This document shows positions 1 to 8,227 of a stretch of DNA of 64,000 nt, one piece after another. The DNA is from an uncultured Alistipes sp. (GTDB taxonomy: Bacteria > Bacteroidota > Bacteroidia > Bacteroidales > Rikenellaceae): positions 1-64,000 of the forward strand of contig CALUJN010000087.1 of the NCBI GenBank assembly GCA_944320985.1, given 5' to 3'. The position numbers and the translations under genes are program-made. The stretch's first letter is position 1. Every line of letters begins with the position of its first letter. A model generated the notes under the pieces. That model had not been told where the DNA came from, ran no database searches, and was given only the letters and a program-made list of their open reading frames with translations.

Positions 1-1
1 T

Positions 2-166
2 TCAGAATTTCCCCGTTCGGCGCTCCTGCCGTTCTCCTGTCTGGAACTTTGTCGCACCATCCCTCGGCACTACGACATCGAGGCCGTAATCTCCCGGATG
101 AAAGAGCACGCCGAGGCCTTCGAAAACCTGCGTGACAACTACGCCTATCGGGATGAGTATTTTTGA
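2..166 (+). CDS. C-terminal end of an unidentified protein (5' end outside window)
   Basis: An open frame enters from the left edge and ends at TGA 164-166, giving the last 54 residues of a protein. The tail is charged and probably helical (IPRHYDIEAVISRMKEHAE, then ENLRDNYAYRDEYF). I do not recognise the family. It lies just upstream of pyrD on the same strand, but a promoter-like box at 198-205 suggests pyrD has its own start site. Confidence 0.6.
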   Translation, partial: SEFPRSALLPFSCLELCRTIPRHYDIEAVISRMKEHAEAFENLRDNYAYRDEYF

Positions 167-197
167 CTTGCCTCGTTCAGCGTATCCGTTTTTTCAC

Positions 198-205
198 TAC
201 CTTTG
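198..205 (+). promoter_or_regulatory. Bacteroidota -7 promoter box upstream of pyrD
   Basis: TACCTTTG matches the Bacteroidota -7 consensus TAnnTTTG exactly. No good -33 TTTG is seen at 19-21 bp upstream. The predicted transcript start, about 4-7 nt downstream, falls almost at the ATG at 214. The mRNA would have a very short leader, and an in-frame start at 163 would be excluded. Confidence 0.55.
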
Positions 206-213
206 CCCGCGAT

Positions 214-1512
214 ATGTATCGTCAGTTCATAAAACCGCTGCTGTTCTCGCTCTCCATCGAGCGGGCGCATCGCATCGTCATGCTCTTTCTGCGCTTCGTC
301 GGGCTGATCCCCGGAGGGCGCTGGCTGCTGCATAAATGCTACGCCGTGGAACATCCCCTCCTCGAGCGCGAAGTCTTCGGCATCCGGTTCAAGAACCCCG
401 TCGGGCTGGCCGCCGGATTCGACCGCAACGGCGAAGCCTATCGCGAACTCGCCGCACTGGGATTCGGATTCGTAGAGATCGGAACCATCACGCCGCGGCC
501 GCAGTCGGGGAATCCGCGTCCCCGCATCTTCCGGCTCCCGAAGGACCGGGCCATCATCAACCGCATCGGACTGGCAAATCGGGGACTGGAGGCCACAATC
601 CGCCATCTGCGACGCCCCCACGACGGAGTGATCGTAGGTTGCAATATCGGCAAAAACACCTCCACGCCCGTAGAAAACGCGTCGAACGACTACCTGAAGC
701 TCTTCCGCAACCTCTACCAGTATGCGGATTACTTCACCGTCAACATCAGCTGCGACAACGCCTGCCGCGAAGGAGCCACCCATACCCGGGAACACATCCT
801 GCGGATTCTCGAACCGCTGTTCGACTTCCGCCGCGGACAGAACCAGTATCGCCCCATCATGCTCAAGGTCTCACCCGACATGCCCGACGAGGTGGTCGAT
901 CGCGTAACGGACATCCTGCTCGAAACTCCGCTCGACGGCATTGTCGCCGTGAACGGGACCCACAGCCGCGAGGGGTTGCAGACCAGCCGCACGTCGCTCG
1001 AAAAGATCGGGAACGGCCGGCTCGGCGGAGCCCCGCTCACCCAACGCGCCGTCGAGATCGTACGCCGCATCCACACCCGTTCGGGCGGCACCTACCCCAT
1101 CATCGGCGTAGGCGGATTGATGACCCCCGACGACGTACGGGCCATGCTCGAGGCCGGGGCGGATCTTGTGCAGCTCTACACCGGATACATCTACGAAGGA
1201 CCCGGGCTCGTCGGCGAGATCTGCCGCTCGCTGATCGCCGATGAGGAGCGCCGCCAGGCCGAAGTCGCCCGGACACAAACGGCGGATACACTCCCGAGCC
1301 AAACCGCGTCCGGCGATCAGTCGCAGCCCCGAAGCGAGGCCGGCAGTCCGGCCGACGAAGAGCGGGCAGCCGCCGCAACGGCCTCTGATTCCATCCCGGC
1401 GGAAGAGAACACCGCACAACCCTCCAGTATCGAAACAGACTCCGAGTCCTCGGAACAGAAGGCCGAACCGACCCCTGCACGCAATGGCCGGGAACCCGGG
1501 AAACAGGCATAA
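214..1512 (+). CDS. pyrD: Dihydroorotate dehydrogenase, class 2, with a long disordered C-terminal tail
   Basis: This is the FMN enzyme that oxidises dihydroorotate to orotate in pyrimidine synthesis. The N-terminus (MYRQFIKPLLFSLSIERAHR) matches the amphipathic membrane-binding helices of class 2 enzymes. KNPVGLAAGFDRNGE, GTITPRPQSGNP and PIIGVGGLMTPDD are conserved barrel segments. The start at 214 was chosen because it gives the usual class 2 N-terminus and sits just after the -7 box. The active-site loop reads VNISCDNAC where Escherichia coli class 2 has NISSPNT, so Cys180 sits where the catalytic Ser is expected. Length is 432 aa against about 336 in E. coli: roughly the last 90 residues, from about 345, are a low-complexity tail rich in Ala, Glu, Ser, Thr and Pro. 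cinA starts 4 nt after the stop. Confidence 0.93.
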   Translation: MYRQFIKPLLFSLSIERAHRIVMLFLRFVGLIPGGRWLLHKCYAVEHPLLEREVFGIRFKNPVGLAAGFDRNGEAYRELAALGFGFVEIGTITPRPQSGNPRPRIFRLPKDRAIINRIGLANRGLEATIRHLRRPHDGVIVGCNIGKNTSTPVENASNDYLKLFRNLYQYADYFTVNISCDNACREGATHTREHILRILEPLFDFRRGQNQYRPIMLKVSPDMPDEVVDRVTDILLETPLDGIVAVNGTHSREGLQTSRTSLEKIGNGRLGGAPLTQRAVEIVRRIHTRSGGTYPIIGVGGLMTPDDVRAMLEAGADLVQLYTGYIYEGPGLVGEICRSLIADEERRQAEVARTQTADTLPSQTASGDQSQPRSEAGSPADEERAAAATASDSIPAEENTAQPSSIETDSESSEQKAEPTPARNGREPGKQA

Positions 1513-1516
1513 ATCC

Positions 1517-2758
1517 ATGAAAGCAACGATCATCACCATCGGCGACGAGATTCTCATCGGCCAAATCGTCGATACCAATTCGGTCTCCATCGCCAAGCAC
1601 CTCAACTCGGCGGGCATCGTCGTCCGCGAAAAGCTCTCCATCGGCGACGACCGCACCCAGATCATCCAGACCGTAACACGCGCGCTGGAAAACTTCGAGG
1701 TGACGATCATCACCGGCGGTCTCGGCCCCACCAAGGACGACATCACCAAAAAGACCCTCGCCGAGCTCTTCCACAGCGCAATGCACTACGACGAGACGGT
1801 GGCCGCCCACGTCGAGCGGATGCTTACGTCCCGCGGAATCGATTTCAACGAACTGAACCGTTCGCAGGCATTGGTCCCCGACTGCTGCACGGTGCTCTTC
1901 AACGCCCACGGCACGGCGCCCGGCATGTGGTTCGAGCGCGACGGACACGTCGTGATCTCCCTCCCCGGCGTCCCCTACGAGATGGAGCACCTGATGCAGG
2001 ACGAGGTGATGCCCCGCCTCAAGGCCCACTTCGCGCTGCGACAGATCGTCCACCGCACGATGATCACCGCCGGACTGCCCGAATCGATGCTGGCCAAACG
2101 CATCGAGAGTTGGGAGAATGCCCTTCCACCCTATCTCAAACTGGCCTATCTGCCCAACCCGGGAGCCGTGCGGCTGCGCCTGTCGGCCTATGAGGTTGAG
2201 GGGGAGAGCGTCGCCCGCGAGATCGACCGACAGTTCGAAGCGTTGCGGAAACTGATTCCGCACAACGTCATCGGCTTCGAACGCGCCTCCATGCAGGAGC
2301 TTGTACACGAAATCCTCACCTCCCGGAAACAGACCCTGGCCACGGCCGAAAGCTGCACGGGAGGGAGCATCGCCGCCCGATTCACGGCCATGCCCGGCGC
2401 TTCGGCCTACTTCCGCTGCGGCGTGGTGGCCTACAGCAACGAGGCAAAGGTCGACATTCTGGGGGTAAATCCCGACGACATCGCACGCTACGGAGCCGTA
2501 AGCGAGCAGGTGGCACGCCAGATGGCCGAAGGAGCCCGGCGTGTAGCCCGGGCCGACTACGCCGTGGCCACGACCGGAATCGCAGGCCCCACGGGCGGAT
2601 CGGCCGAGAAGCCCGTCGGAACGGTATGGATCGCCGTGGCAACCCCCGAGGGCACCACCGCCGTTCTGAAACAGTGCGGCACCGACCGCGGACAGGTCAT
2701 CGACCGTGCCAGCGCCTTTGCCATCAGTCTGTTGCGCGACGCCCTGAGCGGGAAATAG
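1517..2758 (+). CDS. cinA: CinA-family protein (MoCF-like domain plus NMN amidohydrolase-type domain)
   Basis: A 413-aa two-domain CinA protein. The N-terminal MoCF/MoaB-like domain shows TIGDEILIGQIVDTNS and ITGGLGPTKDDITKKT. The C-terminal CinA/PncC-type domain shows LATAESCTGGSIAARF and TGIAGPTGGSAEKPVGT. In other bacteria the C-terminal domain deamidates nicotinamide mononucleotide for NAD recycling and the N-terminal domain hydrolyses ADP-ribose. The start at 1517 gives the canonical N-terminus MKATIITIGDEIL. The 4-nt gap after pyrD suggests co-transcription. Confidence 0.95.
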   Translation: MKATIITIGDEILIGQIVDTNSVSIAKHLNSAGIVVREKLSIGDDRTQIIQTVTRALENFEVTIITGGLGPTKDDITKKTLAELFHSAMHYDETVAAHVERMLTSRGIDFNELNRSQALVPDCCTVLFNAHGTAPGMWFERDGHVVISLPGVPYEMEHLMQDEVMPRLKAHFALRQIVHRTMITAGLPESMLAKRIESWENALPPYLKLAYLPNPGAVRLRLSAYEVEGESVAREIDRQFEALRKLIPHNVIGFERASMQELVHEILTSRKQTLATAESCTGGSIAARFTAMPGASAYFRCGVVAYSNEAKVDILGVNPDDIARYGAVSEQVARQMAEGARRVARADYAVATTGIAGPTGGSAEKPVGTVWIAVATPEGTTAVLKQCGTDRGQVIDRASAFAISLLRDALSGK

Positions 2759-2789
2759 GGCTCCGGCCGACCAAAAAAGCACATCTCTC

Positions 2790-2820
2790 TTTGTGTTTTG
2801 ACGAAAAGGTTGTATATTTG
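2790..2820 (+). promoter_or_regulatory. Promoter of the rpmB-rpmG-DUF4295 operon
   Basis: TTTG at 2790-2793 and TATATTTG at 2813-2820 are separated by 19 bp. Both boxes match the Bacteroidota housekeeping consensus. The predicted start lies near 2825, leaving a leader of about 30 nt before the rpmB ATG at 2857. Confidence 0.8.
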
Positions 2821-2856
2821 CAGGCCCAAAACGGGCTTAAACAAAATTTTAGAACC

Positions 2857-3090
2857 ATGAAAGTTTGCGAAATCACAGGCAAGGTGGCCGTTGTGGGCAA
2901 CAACGTCTCGCACTCCCACCACAAGACCAAACGCAAATTCAGCCCCAATCTGAAAACCAAGCGTTTCTGGTCCGAAGAGGAAGGCCGCTGGATCACCCTG
3001 AAGGTATCCGCCGCCGGCATGAAAACCATCAACAAGAAAGGGCTTGCAGTGGCTCTGCGTGAAGCTGCCGCTCCCAAAAACGTCTACTAA
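2857..3090 (+). CDS. rpmB: 50S ribosomal protein bL28
   Basis: A 77-aa basic protein of the large ribosomal subunit. The N-terminus MKVCEITGKVAVVGNNVSHS and the segment KTKRKFSPNLKTKRFW are typical of bL28. The start at 2857 gives the normal length for the family. It heads a three-gene ribosomal cluster with rpmG and a DUF4295 gene, with gaps of 15 and 13 nt, driven by the promoter at 2790-2820 and ended by the terminator at 3490-3527. Confidence 0.97.
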   Translation: MKVCEITGKVAVVGNNVSHSHHKTKRKFSPNLKTKRFWSEEEGRWITLKVSAAGMKTINKKGLAVALREAAAPKNVY

Positions 3091-3105
3091 AAACCACTGT
3101 AACCC

Positions 3106-3288
3106 ATGGCAAAGAAAGGCAACAGAGTGCAGGTGATTCTCGAATGCACCGAGCAGAAAGAGAGTGGCGTTGCGGGAATGTCCCGTTACATCACCACCAA
3201 AAACAAGAAAAACACGCCCGAACGTCTCGAACGCAAAAAGTACAATCCGTTCCTGAAGCGTGTCACCTTACACCGTGAAATCAAATAG
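3106..3288 (+). CDS. rpmG: 50S ribosomal protein bL33
   Basis: A 60-aa basic ribosomal protein with the family pattern [17 protein letters not shown], then [17 protein letters not shown] and [14 protein letters not shown]. It has only one cysteine (in ILECTE), so it is the zinc-free type lacking the paired CxxC motifs. It lies 15 nt after rpmB. Confidence 0.97.
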   Translation: MAKKGNRVQVILECTEQKESGVAGMSRYITTKNKKNTPERLERKKYNPFLKRVTLHREIK

Positions 3289-3301
3289 TTAGAAGAGCTC
3301 T

Positions 3302-3460
3302 ATGGCAAAGAAAGTAGTCGCAACGCTGAAAACCGGCACCGGCAAACAGTTCACCAAGTGCATCAAGATGGTCAAGTCCGACAAGACCGGAGCCTACATG
3401 TTCAAGGAGGGTGTCATTACCAATGACCAGGTGAAGGATTTCTTCGAAGACAAGAAGTAA
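3302..3460 (+). CDS. DUF4295 family small basic protein (probable ribosomal protein bL38)
   Basis: A 52-aa protein starting MAKKVVATLKTGTGKQFTKC and ending DQVKDFFEDKK. The sequence and its place directly after rpmB-rpmG match the Bacteroidota-specific DUF4295 family. From memory, this family was seen as an extra large-subunit protein (bL38) in a Flavobacterium ribosome structure; I cannot check that here. The start codon lies 13 nt after the rpmG stop, so it is the third gene of a ribosomal operon. Confidence 0.88.
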   Translation: MAKKVVATLKTGTGKQFTKCIKMVKSDKTGAYMFKEGVITNDQVKDFFEDKK

Positions 3461-3489
3461 TCGTATTTTAAGAGCGCATCTCTTAAATA

Positions 3490-3527
3490 CAAAGGGCATC
3501 TTCATGGAAGATGCCCTTTGTGTTTTT
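3490..3527 (+). terminator. Rho-independent terminator of the rpmB operon
   Basis: A perfect 14-bp stem (3490-3503 with 3507-3520) closes a 3-nt loop, followed by TGTTTTT. It lies 29 nt after the DUF4295 stop. Confidence 0.93.
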
Positions 3528-3603
3528 CCGCTCCGACGATCCGGGTTTTGTTTTTTTTCACTATTTTTAACCCGTAATCACCAGGTCTCTCCAAAAAACC
3601 GAC

Positions 3604-4839
3604 ATGAAAAAAATCGCCTTTATCATCATCCGCTACGGCGAGGGGGTAAACGGTGGTGCCGAAGTCCATTGCCGGATGTTGGCCGAGCGGCTGACTCCCT
3701 ACTACCAAGTCGAGGTTCTGACCACGACGACCCGGGTATTCAACGATCCGACGCAGGATTTCGACGAAGGGGTATCGATCGAAAACGGCGTACTGATCCG
3801 CCGCTTCAAGCCCGCGCCGATCGACGGCGAACACCACGCGTATTACCGCAAACACGGAAAATGGGGACGACGGATCCGTGTCAGGCTCCACAGGCTGGGC
3901 ATATTGGGGAGTTGGGCTTCGCGCCACCCCGACTGGAGTTTCGGCACCGAAGCGGAACGCCGCGCCTTCGAATCGCACCCTCAACACACGCCGCAGCTTC
4001 TGGATTTCATCCGCGAACACCGCAACGAATACCAGGCCTTCCTCTTCCTGAACTATTATTTCAGCCAGACCGTGCTGGGGGTCGCCATCGCTCCCGAAAA
4101 GAGCATCCTTATCCCGCTGGCGCACCCCAACAACCCGCTCTATTTCGGGATGAATGTAACGATGTTCACCCGTGTCAGGCACATCGCCTTCAATACGGCG
4201 GCCGAAGAGCGGCTCTGCGAAGGGATCTTCGGAAGGTCGATGGCACCCTGGAGCCTGGTCGGATGCGGCATCGAGGAGGTGCCTCCGGCCGATTGGGAGG
4301 AGGTTCGCAAACGCTACGACCTGCCGGACCGATACCTGCTCTATCTGGGTCGCGTGACGCCGCCGAAGATCGATCGCATCATTCCCGAATTTCTACGCTA
4401 CAAACGCCGGTACGGAGGTGATGTCAAGCTGGTTCTGGTCGGAGGCATCGACCCCGACATCGCACGTCCCGACTCCAGCGAAATCCTCATGACCGGATTT
4501 GTCTCCGAGGCCGAAAAGAGCGCGATCATCCGACATGCCACCGCCATGGTCAATCCGTCGAAACTGGAGAGCCTTTCGCTGCTGATGCTCGAGGCGATGC
4601 AGAATCGCATCCCGGTCCTGGTGAACGGCAAAAGCGAAGTGATGAAGGATCACTGCAAACTCAGCGGAGCGGCACTCTGGTACGACAGCAGCCGCGATTT
4701 CCGCAAAAAGCTTCACCGGCTCCTCGAAGACGACGAATTGCGGCGCCAGATCGCCGAACGCGGTCCGGCGTATGTCCGGAAAAACTACTCCTGGGAGGTG
4801 GTCATTCCCAAGCTCCGGGCCATCATCGAGAGCCTCTGA
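3604..4839 (+). CDS. GT4-type glycosyltransferase (GT-B fold)
   Basis: A 411-aa cytosolic glycosyltransferase. The N-terminal half has the nucleotide-free Rossmann lobe with a glycine-rich loop (YGEGVNGGAEVHCRML, residues 10-25). The C-terminal half has YLLYLGRVTPPK, KLVLVGG and the EX7E motif of retaining GT4 enzymes (E322 and E330 in ESLSLLMLE). The nucleotide-sugar donor and the acceptor cannot be read from the sequence. The gene stands alone between two terminators and has no capsule or lipopolysaccharide genes beside it, unusual for a GT4. A weak promoter-like TATTTTTA lies at 3562-3569. Confidence 0.85.
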   Translation: MKKIAFIIIRYGEGVNGGAEVHCRMLAERLTPYYQVEVLTTTTRVFNDPTQDFDEGVSIENGVLIRRFKPAPIDGEHHAYYRKHGKWGRRIRVRLHRLGILGSWASRHPDWSFGTEAERRAFESHPQHTPQLLDFIREHRNEYQAFLFLNYYFSQTVLGVAIAPEKSILIPLAHPNNPLYFGMNVTMFTRVRHIAFNTAAEERLCEGIFGRSMAPWSLVGCGIEEVPPADWEEVRKRYDLPDRYLLYLGRVTPPKIDRIIPEFLRYKRRYGGDVKLVLVGGIDPDIARPDSSEILMTGFVSEAEKSAIIRHATAMVNPSKLESLSLLMLEAMQNRIPVLVNGKSEVMKDHCKLSGAALWYDSSRDFRKKLHRLLEDDELRRQIAERGPAYVRKNYSWEVVIPKLRAIIESL

Positions 4840-4847
4840 CCACAGAA

Positions 4848-4877
4848 AAAAGGCGGATCGTCATGATCCGCCTTTTC
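4848..4877. terminator. Bidirectional terminator between convergent genes
   Basis: A 12-bp stem (4848-4859 with 4865-4876) and 5-nt loop, with A-rich sequence on the left and TTTT on the right. It can end the glycosyltransferase on the plus strand and the secreted protein on the minus strand. Confidence 0.88.
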
Positions 4878-4901
4878 TGCTGGCTCTCCGCAAGGCCGGC
4901 T

Positions 4902-5789
4902 TCAGAAACGGTGCACAGCCCGCACAAGGAACTTGTTGTATTTCGGAATCTCCACCACGTAAGGCGGTTCAATGCTCATGTGAGAGGTATAGGCATTCTT
5001 TTCGTCCATTTCGGTCGACGAGAAGTAATAGACCATGCGATCCATCCGTTCTCCGCCGGCATCCTTCAAGGCACCGTTGAATCGGTTCCGCGCCTGACGG
5101 TTGTTGTGCATTCGCGAACCGCCGTTGTAGTTGTGACCGATCGTCAGCAACTCGTCGATGGCCGGAAGATACCACCCTTCGCCCTTTTCGCGGCACCACT
5201 TGAAGGCCGGGAAATCATCCCACGAAAGGCCCTGCTCCTCGATATAGCGGGCCACCTTCTCCATGTTGTCCACGCCGTCGATCCGGTTGTCGGCCCCTAC
5301 GACCCGAAGATCCGGCTTGCGGAATTCGCTCCAGTGGAGGTATATTTCATCGAGCGACAGCACCAGACCATGGCGTTTGTCTTCGGACAACTGGCAGACG
5401 ATGCCCTTCACGCCGTTCCGATCGTACAACTCCCCGATCTCGTACTCCTTAAGATCGTTCGGTCCGAGCGGCATCTGCTGCGCAGAAGCGCCGGGCTGAG
5501 ACGCCTCGGACGTTTTGACGGCCGGGACAAGCGGTGTTGCAGGGATGACATCCCTCGTATAATACTCCATATCCCCGTTGGCATAGCGGATATAGTGGAT
5601 CTCGGGGATCGGCAAGACATAGGTCGGCCCCTCGGGATTCGAGAATCGCTTGTAGCGAACGTTCTCCGGAGTAATTTCCAATACTTTTGCTTCGATCTTC
5701 GTCGAGTCGATCTTTACAATCAGATCCTGTGCCGAGGCCGCAAAGACCCCGAAAATGGCTGCAAACAGCAACGCTATTCCTCTTTTCAT
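4902..5789 (-). CDS. Secreted protein of unknown function with a C-terminal Lcl/DUF1566-like region
   Basis: A 295-aa exported protein. The start at 5789 was chosen because it opens a clear signal peptide (MKRGIALLFAAIFGVFAASA, cleavage before QD). Residues about 22-75 resemble a short beta-rich module common in Bacteroidota secreted proteins (KIDSTKIEAKVLEITPENV, then IRYANGDMEYY). The C-terminal third (GWYLPAIDELLTIG, then RFNGALKDAGG and YYFSSTEMDE) resembles the Lcl/DUF1566 module. No catalytic motif is visible. It is divergent from ftsY and shares a promoter region with it. Confidence 0.75.
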   Translation of the reverse strand: MKRGIALLFAAIFGVFAASAQDLIVKIDSTKIEAKVLEITPENVRYKRFSNPEGPTYVLPIPEIHYIRYANGDMEYYTRDVIPATPLVPAVKTSEASQPGASAQQMPLGPNDLKEYEIGELYDRNGVKGIVCQLSEDKRHGLVLSLDEIYLHWSEFRKPDLRVVGADNRIDGVDNMEKVARYIEEQGLSWDDFPAFKWCREKGEGWYLPAIDELLTIGHNYNGGSRMHNNRQARNRFNGALKDAGGERMDRMVYYFSSTEMDEKNAYTSHMSIEPPYVVEIPKYNKFLVRAVHRF

Positions 5790-5813
5790 TGTTCTCTGAT
5801 ACGGGTTGTGTCG

Positions 5814-5821
5814 CAAAGATA
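5814..5821 (-). promoter_or_regulatory. -7 box for the minus-strand secreted protein
   Basis: Read on the minus strand the box is TATCTTTG, an exact consensus match 25 bp before the start codon at 5789. It forms one arm of an inverted repeat whose other arm is the ftsY -7 box. Confidence 0.6.
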
Positions 5822-5843
5822 ACGCTTTTCCAAACATTCTTGT

Positions 5844-5851
5844 TATCTTTG
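5844..5851 (+). promoter_or_regulatory. -7 box for ftsY-rimO
   Basis: TATCTTTG, an exact TAnnTTTG match, lies 22 bp before the ftsY ATG at 5874. It mirrors the minus-strand box at 5814-5821. Confidence 0.7.
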
Positions 5852-5873
5852 TCGCAAGATAAATTTTTCGAAC

Positions 5874-6875
5874 ATGGCATTTTTCGATATTTTCCGCAAG
5901 AAACAGCAGGAAAATCCCGCCTCCGAGGAGCAGCTCCGGCAGCAGCGACAGGAGCTCGACGCCGGACTGGAGAAGACCAAAACCGGGCTCTTCTCGAAAC
6001 TGGCCCGCGCCGTGGCCGGGCATTCGACCGTCGACGCCGACCTGCTCGATGAACTGGAAGAGGTGCTCATCACCTCGGATGTCGGCGTGGAGACCACCGT
6101 GAAGATCATCCGCCGCATCGAGGAGCGCGTCGCCCGCGACAAATACATGAACTCATCCGAACTGCAGTCGATCCTGCGCGAGGAGATCGCGGCGCTGCTC
6201 GAACAGGCGCACGGATCGGCCGAACACTTCGGGCTCGATGCCCGGGAGGGGGAACCCTATGTCGTGATGGTCGTCGGCGTGAACGGCTCCGGGAAGACCA
6301 CCACCATCGGCAAACTCGCCGCTCAGCTCGTCAAGGCCGGGCGCAAGGTCTGGATCGGCGCCGCCGATACGTTCCGGGCCGCAGCCATCGACCAGCTGCA
6401 GGTCTGGGCCGACCGCGCCGGAGCCACGATGATCCGCCAGCAGATGGGATCCGACCCCGCGTCGGTGGCCTTCGACACGCTCACCTCGGCCAAGGCAAAC
6501 GGCGCCGACGTCGTGCTGATCGACACGGCGGGGCGTCTGCACAACAAGATCAACCTGATGAACGAACTGACGAAGATCCGCAACGTCATGTCGAAGGTGA
6601 TCCCCGGAGCGCCCCACGAGGTGATGCTCGTACTGGACGGATCGACCGGACAGAACGCCTTCGAACAGGCCCGGCAGTTCACACAGGCCACGCAGGTCAC
6701 GTCACTGGCGATCACCAAGCTCGACGGAACGGCCAAGGGGGGCGTGGTGATCGGCATCAGCGACCAGTTCCACATCCCGGTCCGCTACATCGGCATCGGC
6801 GAAGGGATCGACCAGTTGCGCATCTTCGACCGCCGGGAGTTTGTCAACGCATTGTTCGGGAATGAAAAAGATTAA
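5874..6875 (+). CDS. ftsY: Signal recognition particle receptor FtsY
   Basis: A 333-aa SRP GTPase that docks ribosome-SRP complexes at the membrane. The short charged N-terminal region ([12 protein letters not shown]) is followed by the helical N domain and the G domain: G1 loop [10 protein letters not shown] from residue 135, [13 protein letters not shown] (G3) and [10 protein letters not shown] (G4/G5). The C-terminus [20 protein letters not shown] is typical. Length is close to the short Bacteroidota form that lacks the long acidic A domain of E. coli. The last 14 nt overlap rimO. Confidence 0.97.
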   Translation: MAFFDIFRKKQQENPASEEQLRQQRQELDAGLEKTKTGLFSKLARAVAGHSTVDADLLDELEEVLITSDVGVETTVKIIRRIEERVARDKYMNSSELQSILREEIAALLEQAHGSAEHFGLDAREGEPYVVMVVGVNGSGKTTTIGKLAAQLVKAGRKVWIGAADTFRAAAIDQLQVWADRAGATMIRQQMGSDPASVAFDTLTSAKANGADVVLIDTAGRLHNKINLMNELTKIRNVMSKVIPGAPHEVMLVLDGSTGQNAFEQARQFTQATQVTSLAITKLDGTAKGGVVIGISDQFHIPVRYIGIGEGIDQLRIFDRREFVNALFGNEKD

Positions 6876-8157
6876 CGTCATCACGCTCGGCTGCTCGAAG
6901 AACACCGTCGACAGCGAACACCTCATGGCCCGGCTGGCAGCCGCGGGATACGAAGTCCGCTTCGACAGCGACCACACGGACGCCAAGGTCGTCGTCATCA
7001 ACACCTGCGGATTCATCGGTGACGCCAAGCAGGAGTCCATCGAGATGATCCTCCGGGCCGTCGAGGCCAAAAAAGCCGGAAAAATAGAGCGGCTCTTCGT
7101 CATCGGATGTCTCTCGGAGCGTTATGCCGACGAGTTGCGCCGGGAGATCCCCGAAGTCGACGAATACTTCGGCGCCCGGACCTGGGAGGGTATCACCCGG
7201 GCGCTCGGGGCTGCAGAAGATCCGTCGCTGGCCACCGAACGCCACCTCACCACGCCGAAACACTACGCCTACCTGAAGATCTCGGAAGGCTGCAACTGGA
7301 AATGCGGCTACTGCGCCATTCCGCTCATCCGCGGCCCGCACGTCTCCGTACCGATGGAGGAGCTCGAGGAGGAGGCCCGCAAGCTGGCCGCACAAGGCGT
7401 CCGTGAGTTGATTGTCATCGCCCAGGACACCACCTACTACGGGCTCGACCGCTACGGGAAACGACAAATTGCCGAGCTCCTGCGCCGGCTGTGCCGCATC
7501 GACGGAATCGAGTGGATCCGACTCCACTACGCCTACCCCGCAGCATTCCCCGAAGAGCTCATCGAGGTGATGGCCTCGGAGCCGAAAATCTGCAAGTACC
7601 TCGATATTCCCTTCCAGCACATCTCCGACGCACAGCTCGCGGCCATGCTGCGACGCCACACCAAGGCCGAAGCCATGGAATTGATCCGCAAGTTGCGGGC
7701 GGCAATCCCCGATCTGGCGCTGCGAACCACCCTGCTGGTGGGCTATCCCGGCGAGACCGAGGAGGACTTCGCGGAGTTGCTCGATTTCGTACGCGAGGTT
7801 CGTTTCGAGCGGCTCGGAGTTTTTGCATACTCCGAGGAGGAGGGGACCCATTCGGCCCTAAAACTTACCGATGACGTTCCCGAGGAGGTCAAACAGCAGC
7901 GCGTGGAGCGCATCATGGCCCTGCAGAACGAGATCTCATTGGAAAACAACCGACAGCGGGTGGGGCGTGAGGAGCGCGTGTTGATCGATTCCCGGCAGGG
8001 AGACTGGTATGTCGGGCGTTCGCAATACGACTCTCCGGAGGTCGATCAGGAGATTCTCATACCCGTTGGCGACAAACGTTTGCTCCGGGGGCACTTTTAT
8101 CGCGTAAGGATCGACGCGGCCGAGGATTATGATCTTTATGCCACTCCGATCCTCTGA
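6862..8157 (+). CDS. rimO: Ribosomal protein uS12 methylthiotransferase RimO
   Basis: A 431-aa radical SAM enzyme that adds a methylthio group to an aspartate of ribosomal protein S12. The N-terminal UPF0004 domain starts with ITLGCSKNTVDSEHLM. The radical SAM cluster motif is CNWKCGYC with C144, C148 and C151. The C-terminal part reads as a TRAM-type beta domain (from about residue 365). The start at 6862 gives the canonical [14 protein letters not shown] and overlaps the ftsY end by 14 nt, indicating translational coupling. An upstream TTG at 6841 is not favoured. Confidence 0.96.
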   Translation: MKKINVITLGCSKNTVDSEHLMARLAAAGYEVRFDSDHTDAKVVVINTCGFIGDAKQESIEMILRAVEAKKAGKIERLFVIGCLSERYADELRREIPEVDEYFGARTWEGITRALGAAEDPSLATERHLTTPKHYAYLKISEGCNWKCGYCAIPLIRGPHVSVPMEELEEEARKLAAQGVRELIVIAQDTTYYGLDRYGKRQIAELLRRLCRIDGIEWIRLHYAYPAAFPEELIEVMASEPKICKYLDIPFQHISDAQLAAMLRRHTKAEAMELIRKLRAAIPDLALRTTLLVGYPGETEEDFAELLDFVREVRFERLGVFAYSEEEGTHSALKLTDDVPEEVKQQRVERIMALQNEISLENNRQRVGREERVLIDSRQGDWYVGRSQYDSPEVDQEILIPVGDKRLLRGHFYRVRIDAAEDYDLYATPIL

Positions 8158-8166
8158 ATAAAATAA

Positions 8167-8198
8167 TTTGTGTTTTATTCTTTTTTTTACTACCTTTG
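8167..8198 (+). promoter_or_regulatory. Promoter of the coiled-coil/zapA operon
   Basis: TTTG at 8167-8170 and TACCTTTG at 8191-8198 are 20 bp apart, a full match to the Bacteroidota consensus. The ATG at 8228 lies about 25 nt beyond the predicted start. Confidence 0.8.
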
Positions 8199-8227
8199 AA
8201 AAACAAAACGGACCTATTCCGACACCG

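Noticed and set aside
1241..1516. An upstream extension of the cinA frame
   Set aside because: It overlaps the pyrD tail and adds no conserved sequence; the start at 1517 gives the canonical N-terminus.
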